A program made the translations under genes and the position numbers. From Erysipelotrichia bacterium (GTDB lineage: Bacteria > Bacillota_I > Bacilli_A > Erysipelotrichales > Erysipelotrichaceae): a stretch of DNA of 48,133 nt. The notes below the pieces were generated by a model. That model did no database searches. It saw nothing but the letters and a program-made list of their open reading frames with translations, and was not told the DNA's origin. The stretch spans positions 1 through 48,133 of the forward strand of contig JAAZJL010000062.1 of the NCBI GenBank assembly GCA_012800355.1, written 5' to 3'. Every line of letters starts with the position of its first letter. The first letter of the stretch is position 1. Shown piece by piece: positions 1 to 9,309 of this stretch.

Positions 1-478
1 CACAATTCATCAATTCAGCTGCCTTTAAAAAGATATCTGGTGCTGGCTTTGAGTTTTCCATTTCACAACCAGTAACTATATATTCAAAAGGATTTGATCC
101 AAATTTTGTATTGTTAAAACATACTGCCACTCTTTCCAATGGCGAAGAAGTCGCCAAGGCATAAGGAATATTTTTTTCTTTTAAATAATTTACAAGTTCA
201 TAGGCACCCTTTTTCAAAGCGATTTTCCCTTTAGCATAAGCTTCTTCCATAAGTGAGTTATATTGTGTTCTAAAATATAACAAATCTTTTTCACTGCCAA
301 AATAATCCAAAAGAATCTGATTTTCAGCTTCAATGGTAATGCCTAATACTGATATAAATAATTCTTCTGTAAATTCTTTATTTAAATTCGCAAAAGTTTC
401 TTTGAAAATTTCCACAGCATATCTTTCTGAATCCAATATTATGCCATCCATATCAAATATAACGCCTTCAAACTTCAT
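1..478 (-). CDS. HAD-superfamily hydrolase (beta-phosphoglucomutase-like), 3' end truncated by window edge
   Basis: Minus frame from ATG at 478 reads MKFEGVIFDMDGIILDSERYAVEIF...; DxDG(I/T) HAD motif I; open to window edge so absent from ORF track. Confidence 0.85.
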   Translation of the reverse strand, partial: MKFEGVIFDMDGIILDSERYAVEIFKETFANLNKEFTEELFISVLGITIEAENQILLDYFGSEKDLLYFRTQYNSLMEEAYAKGKIALKKGAYELVNYLKEKNIPYALATSSPLERVAVCFNNTKFGSNPFEYIVTGCEMENSKPAPDIFLKAAELMNC

Positions 479-479
479 A

Positions 480-1286
480 TCAATATTTCTCCTTTAAATA
501 ATTTCTTACAAAATCTACTGCTTCAGCAAATCTGAATAAGCGACACACTGCACTACCAACCTTGCCTACTCGAACCATCTTTCTTTTTTCCATTTCCTTA
601 CCAATTTCAATAAACTCGCTACTATCTAGTTCTATATCTAAATATTTCTTCCAGATAGTTTCACCACTTTTTTTCACTGCACCACCTTGTAAAATGATAC
701 TTCTACAATTTGATAAATATTCTCCTAAATGTAGACCTGTTGCTCTATTATAGTTCACCCCTATTAGTAAAATATAACTATTTTCTTTTTCATACATCTT
801 ACCTAAAGGTGAATCCATGGAAAGTGGAAAAGATAGAGGTTGATTAGCCATTAAATACTTGGCATCCTTACCATTGGCAATAAAACCACAACTTGGATGA
901 TAAGAATGATAAGTTGATTTTCTTACTCTTAAATTGTCAGTTACAACCCCCATTAGATGATGACCAGAAGTATAAATATCATATCCTGGAGTATTGTTAC
1001 GAATTTTGTCCATTAGCCTTATTTCTGCTGGAGGATTTTCCCAAAATAATGGTTCAGTATTATTGTAATCTTGACTCGCCATTACTATCGTTCCATTTTC
1101 TCCAACTGCTTTTAATAAGGCATCAACAAAAGTAGTTGGACCACCAATTATAGTTCCAACACTATTAAAAGATACATGTACTTCTAAACACATATCTTCA
1201 ATAACTCCTAAATGTTGAAGTTGATTAATTACTTCTTTTTCACTTAGAGCTACGGTAATAATGTCATCACTGTGGTAAGTATTCAT
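480..1286 (-). CDS. AAC(3)-family (YokD-like) aminoglycoside N3-acetyltransferase homologue
   Basis: HPSCGFIANG motif, SPLGKMYE...ILLIGVNYNRATGLHLGE pattern of Antibiotic_NAT family. Confidence 0.8.
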   Translation of the reverse strand: MNTYHSDDIITVALSEKEVINQLQHLGVIEDMCLEVHVSFNSVGTIIGGPTTFVDALLKAVGENGTIVMASQDYNNTEPLFWENPPAEIRLMDKIRNNTPGYDIYTSGHHLMGVVTDNLRVRKSTYHSYHPSCGFIANGKDAKYLMANQPLSFPLSMDSPLGKMYEKENSYILLIGVNYNRATGLHLGEYLSNCRSIILQGGAVKKSGETIWKKYLDIELDSSEFIEIGKEMEKRKMVRVGKVGSAVCRLFRFAEAVDFVRNYLKEKY

Positions 1287-1683
1287 ACTGTTTCAACCAT
1301 TCTTCCAACTGTTCAAGTTCCATATAGATTTCTTTCATATCGATTATTTTACCTTCTTTTACTAGGTATGTTGAAGGTAGCATATACAAACGAAATAAAT
1401 AGTCATAAGTTAAGGTATTTATGATTTCTTCATCTTCGCTTACCTGAATATTCAAATATATAATTTCAATTTCATATTTCTCAATTAACTCTTGCAAAAC
1501 CTGTCGATAATCATTACAGGTATTACAATCATTACTTCCAGCATACAAAATGAAACTTTCTTTATTTTCAAACATTTTTAAGACATCATCAGCTCTTTTA
1601 GTATTTACTTCACCTTTAGTAAATTTAAAACAGCCACCTAATAAACAAAGAGTTAGAACAACTAACAAAATCTTTTTCATCAA
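1267..1683 (-). CDS. thioredoxin-fold lipoprotein
   Basis: Signal peptide with LGGC lipobox; FILYAGSNDCNTCNDYRQVL (CxxC) thioredoxin-like. Confidence 0.7.
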   Translation of the reverse strand: MMKKILLVVLTLCLLGGCFKFTKGEVNTKRADDVLKMFENKESFILYAGSNDCNTCNDYRQVLQELIEKYEIEIIYLNIQVSEDEEIINTLTYDYLFRLYMLPSTYLVKEGKIIDMKEIYMELEQLEEWLKQYEYLPQ

Positions 1684-1858
1684 GATATCTCCTTTTCAAT
1701 ATTATAGCATACATATTTTATTGTTTTTTCAATTTTCAATAATCTTATTTTATAACTGCTCACATTAATCAAAAAAGAAAAAAAGAAGTAATTTCAAAGT
1801 ATAATTCATCACCTTACTTCAATATCTAATTACTTCCCCTTTATTAATTTAAACTATT

Positions 1859-3259
1859 CTAATTACTTTCTTTCTTTTTATATTTTTTAGTTAAAACAAC
1901 TAATCCTAAACCAGATAGTATCATCATAGACGCAAAGACATTTTGATTAAACCTATCTCCTGTATCTGGAGTTAACGGTTTAGTCTCATAGCCAGCTACT
2001 AAACTATATTCACCTATCAAAGCATCATTTTGTAGAGTCGTAAACTCAATAACGCTTGGATTGGTCATACTCCAGCGATTATCACTATTATCTTCATACC
2101 AACCTATTATTAAATTCATATAAGGAGTAGTTTGTTTTGTATTCATCGAACTGGCAACTGGCAAATATAATTTACTGCCAGGATCAAAACCTAAAAAGTA
2201 TATATCTGATGCTCCATTAGTTGCTGTATTAAAAGCCACCAGTGAATTAGTAATCGTTAAATCGGTATAACTGGTAGAAATAGCTCCACCATGACTGCCA
2301 TACTCTGATGAAACTTTGTTATTTGTAATTACACTATTGTCAATTACAAGTGTCGATTCAAAGGCATAAATACCTCCACCTTCACATCCTACTTTATTTC
2401 CGATTATTTCATTACCCGAAATGTTAACATCAGAAATATTTACTGTTGACCTGTAAATAAACAAAGCGCACCCATTACCAGAACTATTAGTACTATTCAA
2501 GATAATTTTGTTGTTTATTATCTTACCACCAGTGATAGTTATATCACTGTTTTTAGATATGAGAACTGCTGAATGTATTGCCCAATCATTATCAGCAACA
2601 GGTGAATCTTGAACGGTATTACCACTTATCTCTCCACCAGACATATTAAATGTTGCATTATTGACAACTATCATTGCACAATCTGCATTTGTAGTTTTTG
2701 AAATAATGCAGTTTTTGATTGAGCCTCCATACATATTGAAAATCGATTCTGATCCAATATAGAATATAAAACCCTCATATTCAACAAGTGGTATCTCTCT
2801 GTCATATATCTCAACACCTTGATGCATATTTAAGATGCTGCCATTACTCACCAAAAACATACTGTCTGGAGAACCAGTTCCAGTATAACTGCCCTTTAAC
2901 TTCAAGATATTATTACCATCTTGTTGACCTAAAGTTAAGGTTGTTTTAGCAACAGCAGGATCATCAGAATAAACCTCAAAACCATAAATGTTGGTAATTT
3001 CATGTCCGTTACCCAGTATTGTAGTATTACCTCTTGTCAGTTCAATAGAATCCGTGGTTAAAATATCAATGTTAGCTTTTAAACTTATAATATAATCACT
3101 TTCTTCACCATTATTTATATCAGTAATTGCTTTCAGAAACTGTGTCCTATCATCAACATTAAAAACTACGGGTGCAGCTTTCAGCACTTTTGGTATTGAA
3201 CATAACATCATCAGAATAGTAATAATGATAAAAATTTTTCTTTTAAATTTACTATCCAT
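1859..3259 (-). CDS. secreted, wall-anchored parallel beta-helix (pectate-lyase-like fold) surface protein
   Basis: N-terminal signal peptide; repeated NxSGGxIxxNxxxx rungs; C-terminal TPDTGD + hydrophobic segment + KKYKKK tail resembling a sortase sorting signal. Confidence 0.65.
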   Translation of the reverse strand: MDSKFKRKIFIIITILMMLCSIPKVLKAAPVVFNVDDRTQFLKAITDINNGEESDYIISLKANIDILTTDSIELTRGNTTILGNGHEITNIYGFEVYSDDPAVAKTTLTLGQQDGNNILKLKGSYTGTGSPDSMFLVSNGSILNMHQGVEIYDREIPLVEYEGFIFYIGSESIFNMYGGSIKNCIISKTTNADCAMIVVNNATFNMSGGEISGNTVQDSPVADNDWAIHSAVLISKNSDITITGGKIINNKIILNSTNSSGNGCALFIYRSTVNISDVNISGNEIIGNKVGCEGGGIYAFESTLVIDNSVITNNKVSSEYGSHGGAISTSYTDLTITNSLVAFNTATNGASDIYFLGFDPGSKLYLPVASSMNTKQTTPYMNLIIGWYEDNSDNRWSMTNPSVIEFTTLQNDALIGEYSLVAGYETKPLTPDTGDRFNQNVFASMMILSGLGLVVLTKKYKKKESN

Positions 3260-3330
3260 AAAACAAACTACCTTTCAATATTTATTAATTTAATTATAAA
3301 GGATTTTCAATATTTCTGTAAATCATTATT

Positions 3331-3891
3331 TTATTCAACAATTAATAAACCTTCAAATTCTTTATTATATTGATACTTTAATCTTTCTTTTTGTTTTTCA
3401 CTTAAAGGATCTTCAAAACCATTATGCCCAGAAACTGTTCCAACATGAATTTTATATAGTTGTCCTATTTTTACATACATTACTGTTGGAAAAAAGAAAG
3501 AAAACTGTCCTTCTTCTAAACCTTCTTGATTATTGCCACAAAACTCACTAATTTGTTTCATCCCTTGATAATTTTCACTATTAATATCATTATGAAAATC
3601 TAAATAATAAATAGGCATTTCATTTTCAATTGATACCTCATTTAAAATAGGGACCACACAATTGCACCAAGGACAATCTTCATAACCAAAATACACAATG
3701 AAAGTTTCCTTGTTTTTAATTTTTTCTAGAACCTCAGCAACCGTAATATCATAAAACTGTTCACTGGCAAGTCCATCATAACCACTCATATCGGAAATGG
3801 TTCCTGTTGGTTTTTGATATTCAATTAATTTTTCTTTTTGACATCCAGATACTGTCAATAAAAATAACAACAAAATAACTATTTTTTTCAT
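3331..3891 (-). CDS. thioredoxin-fold lipoprotein (CPWC)
   Basis: VSGC lipobox; FIVYFGYEDCPWCNCVVPILNEV. Confidence 0.75.
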   Translation of the reverse strand: MKKIVILLLFLLTVSGCQKEKLIEYQKPTGTISDMSGYDGLASEQFYDITVAEVLEKIKNKETFIVYFGYEDCPWCNCVVPILNEVSIENEMPIYYLDFHNDINSENYQGMKQISEFCGNNQEGLEEGQFSFFFPTVMYVKIGQLYKIHVGTVSGHNGFEDPLSEKQKERLKYQYNKEFEGLLIVE

Positions 3892-3976
3892 GCTCTAATT
3901 TTACCACTTACCCTTCAAAAGAAAAAGCCTTACCTTTAATCATTGAAGATTGTTTTCTTTTTCCCTTAATTACCAG

Positions 3977-4009
3977 CAAACAAAAGGCGTATTTCTACGC
4001 CTTAGTTTG
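3977..4009 (-). terminator. intrinsic terminator-like hairpin downstream of EF-G-like gene
   Basis: Inverted repeat CAAAC(A/T)AAGGCGTA...TACGCCTT..GTTTG with T-rich flanks. Confidence 0.7.
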
Positions 4010-4026
4010 TTTTGTTTGAATGAAGA

Positions 4027-6081
4027 CTAGTCTTCGTCATCTTCTTCAAGTCTTGCTTTAGCTGCAGCAATTACTTTATCTGCAACATCTTTTGGAGCTC
4101 TTTCATATCTTAAGAACTCTTGAACATAAGAACCATTACCTTGAGTCATACTTCTAAGTTCGGTAGCATAACTCATCATTTCTGCTTGTGGAACTTCAGC
4201 AACAATGACTGTTGTTTCTTCATCAATCGCATTATTTTCCATAATCATTCCTCTACGCTTTGAAAAGTCACCATAGATTGTTCCAACATAATCTGAAGGA
4301 ATTTGTACTTCTGCTCTAATAATTGGTTCAAGTAATGCTGGCTTAGCTTCTGGCATACCTTTTCTATATGCTAATCTAGCTGCTGATTTAAATGCTACTT
4401 CTTTTGAGTCAACTGGATGCATTGAGCCATCATATAAAGTAGCTTTAACCTGTACCACTTTAAATCCCGCTAGAACACCTTTGTTCATAGCTTCTCTTAG
4501 TCCTGACTCAACAGCTGGGAAGTAGTTTTTACTCACTGCTCCACCAACAATTTCTTCTTCAAAGACCATTTCATCTTGTTCAGGGTTTGGTTCAAATCTA
4601 ATCCAAACTTCACCGAATTGTCCTGCACCACCAGATTGTTTCTTATGCCTGCCTTGAGCTTCTGAAGTACCAGTAATTGTTTCACGATATTGAACTGTCG
4701 GTTCAGTTAAATCAACTTCAACTTTATATCTTGATTTTAATTTATTGACAATTATATCAATATGTTGATCACCAAGACCGTATAAAACTTGTTCTCTAGT
4801 CTCAGTATTATTAACTAATAACATACTCTTATCTTCACTAGCTAATCTTGATAAACCACTTGATAATCTATCTTCATCATTTCTTGTTTTTGGCCAAATT
4901 GCTTTTCCTAACATACCTTGTGGAAAATCAATAGGCTTGTACTGAATTGGATTAGCTTTTGTTGCTAAGGTATGGTTTACATCAGTATCTTGTAATTTTA
5001 AAATTGCTCCGATATCACCACATTCTAACCTGTCAACTTTTATTTGGTTTTTACCTCTAATTAAAACTAAAGAACCCATTTTTTCGTTTTCAGATTTATT
5101 AGAGTTATATAAAGGTGTATCTGAAGTTAATGTTCCACTCATTACTTTCACATATGAAGCTTGAGCAAAATTGTCACTAACTAATTTAAACACGAAAGCA
5201 CTAAAGTCTTCTTTGTTTGATGTTTTTACTTCTACACCATTGGCATCAGTAATCGTACCTTTTTCGGCATATGAAGGACAGTAATTGATGATTGTATCTA
5301 ATAAAGTATCAAGACCAACATTTGAAATTGCACTTCCACATAAAATAGGTCTAATACTGCCATCTCTTAAACCATGAGAAACACCAGCAATCATTTCTTC
5401 AGCAGTAAAATCTTCTTCCATTAAAAATTTTTCTGTTAAAGCATCATCAGTCATCGCAACTGCTTCACATAATTCAAAGTGACCAGTTTCAACTTGATCT
5501 ACAAAGTTTGCAGGGATTTCTGCATCCTTACCATTAATTGTTGCTTTTCTAGTAATAATATTTACTACACCTGTTGCTTTTCCACCATCCATAATAGGAA
5601 ATACCAGTGGCACAGCTTTACATCTTCTTTCAAGTTCAGCAACTGTTTTAACAAAATCAGCATGTTCTTCATCAACTCTGGTGACAAAGAAAATAACTGG
5701 TAAATTTTTAGCTAATGCTTGTCTGTAAGCCTTCATAGTACCAGATTGTACACCTTCTTTTGCACTAACAACGATTACTACTGAATCAGCTACTGCCAGT
5801 GCTGCAACCTGCTCACCAGCAAAGTCTACATAACCTGGTGTATCAATAAAGTTAACCTTATAATCTTTCCATTCAATTGGCACTAAAGAAGAATAAACTG
5901 TCATTCCTCTTTTAATTTCTTCTGCATCATAGTCAATGATACTGTTACCATCAACAGCTTTTCCAAAGCGATCGGTGATTTTATTGTTGTATAAAATCGA
6001 CTCTAACACTTCACTTTTTCCAGCGCCTGTATGACCTAGCACTGCAACATTTCTAATAAAATCAGTTGTATATACTTTCAT
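4027..6081 (-). CDS. elongation factor G-like GTPase paralogue (FusA2/EF-G-like type)
   Basis: P-loop GHTGAGKS, FIDTPGYVDF, EF-G domain III-V similarity (GSMHPVDSKEVAFKSA, RRGMI). Confidence 0.85.
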   Translation of the reverse strand: MKVYTTDFIRNVAVLGHTGAGKSEVLESILYNNKITDRFGKAVDGNSIIDYDAEEIKRGMTVYSSLVPIEWKDYKVNFIDTPGYVDFAGEQVAALAVADSVVIVVSAKEGVQSGTMKAYRQALAKNLPVIFFVTRVDEEHADFVKTVAELERRCKAVPLVFPIMDGGKATGVVNIITRKATINGKDAEIPANFVDQVETGHFELCEAVAMTDDALTEKFLMEEDFTAEEMIAGVSHGLRDGSIRPILCGSAISNVGLDTLLDTIINYCPSYAEKGTITDANGVEVKTSNKEDFSAFVFKLVSDNFAQASYVKVMSGTLTSDTPLYNSNKSENEKMGSLVLIRGKNQIKVDRLECGDIGAILKLQDTDVNHTLATKANPIQYKPIDFPQGMLGKAIWPKTRNDEDRLSSGLSRLASEDKSMLLVNNTETREQVLYGLGDQHIDIIVNKLKSRYKVEVDLTEPTVQYRETITGTSEAQGRHKKQSGGAGQFGEVWIRFEPNPEQDEMVFEEEIVGGAVSKNYFPAVESGLREAMNKGVLAGFKVVQVKATLYDGSMHPVDSKEVAFKSAARLAYRKGMPEAKPALLEPIIRAEVQIPSDYVGTIYGDFSKRRGMIMENNAIDEETTVIVAEVPQAEMMSYATELRSMTQGNGSYVQEFLRYERAPKDVADKVIAAAKARLEEDDED

Positions 6082-6096
6082 AATATATTTTTCCCC

Positions 6097-6768
6097 CTAA
6101 GTTAAAATTTTCTTTATTTCCTCATTACTTCCTTTAGTAATGTAATAGTTATAGGCTTTTCTGCCTTCTTTATCTTTAACATTTATATCAGCACCATTAT
6201 TTACCAAAAGCTTAATTAGTTCTTCAAACCCAGCATAAGCAGCTCTCATTAGTGCTGTACATCCCATCTCATCTTGCAAATCAATATTTGCACCACGTGA
6301 CAGCAGAACATCAATTACTGCAATATTTCCTGTTGAACATGCTTCCATTAAAGCAGTTCTACCTTTTTCATCTTGATCGTCAAGATTAGCTTTATATTGT
6401 AGTAACAATCTCACAATATCTACAAAGCCATAAAAACTTGCGCGCATTAGAGAATTATTACCTTGATAGTCAGCAGCATTTACATCTGCTCCAGCATCAA
6501 GTAGCATTTGAACTACCTCATAATACCCCTTTTGACAAGGTCCCATTATTGCTGTTTTTTCATGATAATCTCTTAGATCTACACTAGCACCACTATCCAA
6601 AAGTAGTCTAGTCATTTGAATTCTTCCTCTTTTAGCGCAGCGCATCAAGGCTGTTCTTTTTTGTTGGTTTTTTACATTGACATTTACACCATCTTCAATA
6701 GCTTTTTTTACAACATTTATATTATTATCAACTGCTGCATCAAAAAATACTTTTTCTAATTGGTCCAT
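6097..6768 (-). CDS. ankyrin-repeat protein
   Basis: Multiple ~33-aa ankyrin repeats (GRTALMEACSTGNIAVIDVLLSRGANIDLQD...). Confidence 0.9.
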   Translation of the reverse strand: MDQLEKVFFDAAVDNNINVVKKAIEDGVNVNVKNQQKRTALMRCAKRGRIQMTRLLLDSGASVDLRDYHEKTAIMGPCQKGYYEVVQMLLDAGADVNAADYQGNNSLMRASFYGFVDIVRLLLQYKANLDDQDEKGRTALMEACSTGNIAVIDVLLSRGANIDLQDEMGCTALMRAAYAGFEELIKLLVNNGADINVKDKEGRKAYNYYITKGSNEEIKKILT

Positions 6769-6810
6769 AAGCCTTTTTTCCTCCTATCTTTATAATTAAT
6801 TATTGTAAAT

Positions 6811-6840
6811 AAAAGACGCTTCCCATTAAGAAAGCATCTT
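6811..6840 (-). terminator. intrinsic terminator overlapping the 3' end of a leader ORF
   Basis: Minus RNA AGAUGCUUUC-UUAAU-GGGAAGCGUCUUUU: 10-bp stem (two G-U) followed by U-tract. Confidence 0.75.
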
Positions 6841-6930
6841 ATTTTTCCCTTTAGAGCTAAAAACCACCACCATATGGTGGCTAGATACTCCGCCAATTTG
6901 CGTACCATTAACAGCAAATATTTTATTCAT
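6826..6930 (-). CDS. 34-aa putative leader peptide (MNKIFAVNGTQIGGVSSHHMVVVFSSKGKNKMLS)
   Basis: ATG 9 nt after AAGGG SD-like sequence; preceded by TTGTAT-17-TAAAAT promoter; stop codon inside terminator loop; same strand as ankyrin/EF-G-like genes. Confidence 0.55.
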   Translation of the reverse strand: MNKIFAVNGTQIGGVSSHHMVVVFSSKGKNKMLS

Positions 6931-7056
6931 TTTAGCTGATCCCTTCTTCTAACTCTATTAGTATTTTACTATTTTTTGACCTTCAATACAAGTCATTTCT
7001 TGATTATGTAAAAGAAAATAGGTAAAATATATAAGGTGAGTATGGAGGTTTAATAA

Positions 7057-7956
7057 ATGAAAGATCCTGTATTAGTAATTTTAGCTGCTGGTTTAGGAAG
7101 CAGATATGGTGGTTTAAAGCAAATTGACACTGTTGGCAATAACGGAGAAAGTATTATCGACTTTTCTATCTATGATGCTTATCAAGCTGGTTTTAGAAAA
7201 GTTATCTTAATTATTAGAGCAGAACATGAAGAACTATTTGAAGAAAATATTGGAGCTAAAATCAGACCGTTTATGGATGTTGTTTACGCTTATCAAGATG
7301 TTAATGATTTGCCAGAAGGATTCATTTGTCCAGAAGATAGAACCAAGCCTTGGGGTACAACTCACGCTTTATTATGCACGAAAAAATATATTGATGGACC
7401 ATTTATGATTATTAATGCTGATGACTTCTATGGCAAAAAATCATATAAAATTATGTATGATTTCTTAAAAAATGAGGTTAATGATAAATTATTTGGGATG
7501 GTCGGCTATCAATTAACTAAAACTTTGACCGATAATGGAGCTGTTACCAGAGCTATATGTAAAAAAGATGATAATGGCAACTTAGAGCATATTGAAGAAT
7601 ATCAAAAAATCATTAGAAAAAATGGCGTAGCTTATCAAATCGATAATGGTGAAGAAGTTAAACTTGAAGATGGTATTTGTTCAATGAACTATTGGGGCTT
7701 TACTCCAGCTATTTTTCCATTAATGGAAGAAGACTTCATCAACTTCTTAAAAGAGAAGCTTGAAGTTGAAAAAAGTGAATTAGTAATTCCAACCTCGGTA
7801 GCTCACATCGTTGAAAATAAACAAGCTGATGTTAAAGTAATGTCTACTACTGATGAATGGTTTGGTGTCACTTATCCACAAGATAAAGAAGAAGTTCAAA
7901 ACAAAATAACCCAGTATAAGGAAGATGATATTTATCCATTTGATCTTTGGGCTTAA
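7057..7956 (+). CDS. nucleotidyltransferase (sugar-phosphate nucleotidylyltransferase-like)
   Basis: VILAAGLGSRYGGLKQ N-terminal NTP_transferase signature; promoter TTGATT-17-TAAAAT upstream. Confidence 0.85.
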   Translation: MKDPVLVILAAGLGSRYGGLKQIDTVGNNGESIIDFSIYDAYQAGFRKVILIIRAEHEELFEENIGAKIRPFMDVVYAYQDVNDLPEGFICPEDRTKPWGTTHALLCTKKYIDGPFMIINADDFYGKKSYKIMYDFLKNEVNDKLFGMVGYQLTKTLTDNGAVTRAICKKDDNGNLEHIEEYQKIIRKNGVAYQIDNGEEVKLEDGICSMNYWGFTPAIFPLMEEDFINFLKEKLEVEKSELVIPTSVAHIVENKQADVKVMSTTDEWFGVTYPQDKEEVQNKITQYKEDDIYPFDLWA

Positions 7957-7970
7957 CGAAAAATACAAAC

Positions 7971-8002
7971 AAAAACAGATTGTTGAAAAATCTGTTTTTT
8001 TT
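7971..8002 (+). terminator. intrinsic terminator
   Basis: AAACAGATT-gttgaa-AATCTGTTTTTTTT. Confidence 0.75.
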
Positions 8003-8004
8003 AT

Positions 8005-9309
8005 TTATTTAGAAATAAAATATCTATTATCGTCAACAGTAATTGTACTGTTATAAAACTCCAACATGAAATTAATCATATAATTGATATCATAACTTCC
8101 TGCTGTTTCATAAGAAGAATGCATTGCCAGTTGAGCCACACCAACATCGACCATATTTATCGGTAAGTTGATGGTTGAAATAGCAGCTTGAGTAGTTCCC
8201 CCTTTCGAACCATTGATATTAGCAAACAACTGATAAGGAACATCTGCTCTATGACACAACTCTTTAGCAATGGCAATTGTTATAGCATCAGAAACATAAC
8301 TTTGAGTAGCACTTGTTTTAATTACCACTCCTTTATTTAAATAAGCTTGATTTGTTGAATCATACATTTCAGGATGATTTGGATGAACACCATGGCCATT
8401 ATCAGCACTAACCAAAAACGAATTAGCTAAAATAGCTTTGATATCACTTTTAACATAATAGAAACTAGCAAATACTCTTTCAATTGTATCGCTTAAAAAA
8501 TTAGAGGCCATTCCCTGTTTTGTGATAGCACCAATTTCTTCATGGTCAAACACTGCCAATACATTTAGTGAATTAGTACTATATCCTAACAGAAATGCTT
8601 TTAAAGAAGTGTAAACACTTTCCAAATTATCTAGTTTTCCACCCGAAACAAACTCTTTGTTTTCTCCCCAAAGAAGAGCTTTTTGACGATTATAAAAATA
8701 TAAATCATGAGCTAAGATATCTTTTTTATTTACAAGAAGTTTTTTGCTTAATAAACTGTTAAAATAATCTTCTGTTGGCTCTAATCCCATAATCGGAATT
8801 AAATCAACCTTAGTATCCCACTTATAACCATTATTAGCTTCTCTATTTTGGTGGATAGCAACATTAGGAATTATTGCCATATCTTCTTTAAAATCAACTA
8901 AATGACTCACAATAACACCATTTTCTTTAGTGGTTATTCTTCCCGCAATTCCTAGTGGCTTATCTAACCAGGTTGATAAAAGAGCTCCGCCATAAACCTC
9001 AACATTTATTCTGTTATAATTGCTATCTTTGATGTCAGCTATAGGTTTAACTTTCAAACAAGGAGAATCTGCGTGTGAAGCGATAATATTCACTGATTTA
9101 ACATTGGCTATTTCAGGAATTTTAAAAGCTATCAAGCTACTTTGATTTCTAACCACATAATAGTAACGATTATTCTCTAATGTCCAGGTTGAATTTTCTT
9201 TTAGCTTAATAAAACCTGCTTCTATCAACTGTCTTTCAACTTCACTAACAGCATGATATGTTGAACTACTTTTATTTAAAAAATCTACAAACCCTCTTCT
9301 ATTAACCAT
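8005..9309 (-). CDS. M18 family aminopeptidase
   Basis: ASHADSPCLKVKP, VFDHEEIGA, SADNGHGVHPNHPE, NGSKGGTT motifs. Confidence 0.92.
   Translation of the reverse strand: MVNRRGFVDFLNKSSSTYHAVSEVERQLIEAGFIKLKENSTWTLENNRYYYVVRNQSSLIAFKIPEIANVKSVNIIASHADSPCLKVKPIADIKDSNYNRINVEVYGGALLSTWLDKPLGIAGRITTKENGVIVSHLVDFKEDMAIIPNVAIHQNREANNGYKWDTKVDLIPIMGLEPTEDYFNSLLSKKLLVNKKDILAHDLYFYNRQKALLWGENKEFVSGGKLDNLESVYTSLKAFLLGYSTNSLNVLAVFDHEEIGAITKQGMASNFLSDTIERVFASFYYVKSDIKAILANSFLVSADNGHGVHPNHPEMYDSTNQAYLNKGVVIKTSATQSYVSDAITIAIAKELCHRADVPYQLFANINGSKGGTTQAAISTINLPINMVDVGVAQLAMHSSYETAGSYDINYMINFMLEFYNSTITVDDNRYFISK

Noticed and set aside
1621-1650. GTTAG-N5-CTAAC repeat resembling the feo operator
   Set aside because: Inside the lipoprotein coding sequence and with different spacing; likely coincidental.
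6826-6930. Known riboswitch in place of the leader ORF
   Set aside because: Compared by eye with TPP, SAM, purine, fluoride, ZTP, glycine and c-di-GMP consensus cores; none matches, so ORF/attenuator is the simpler reading.
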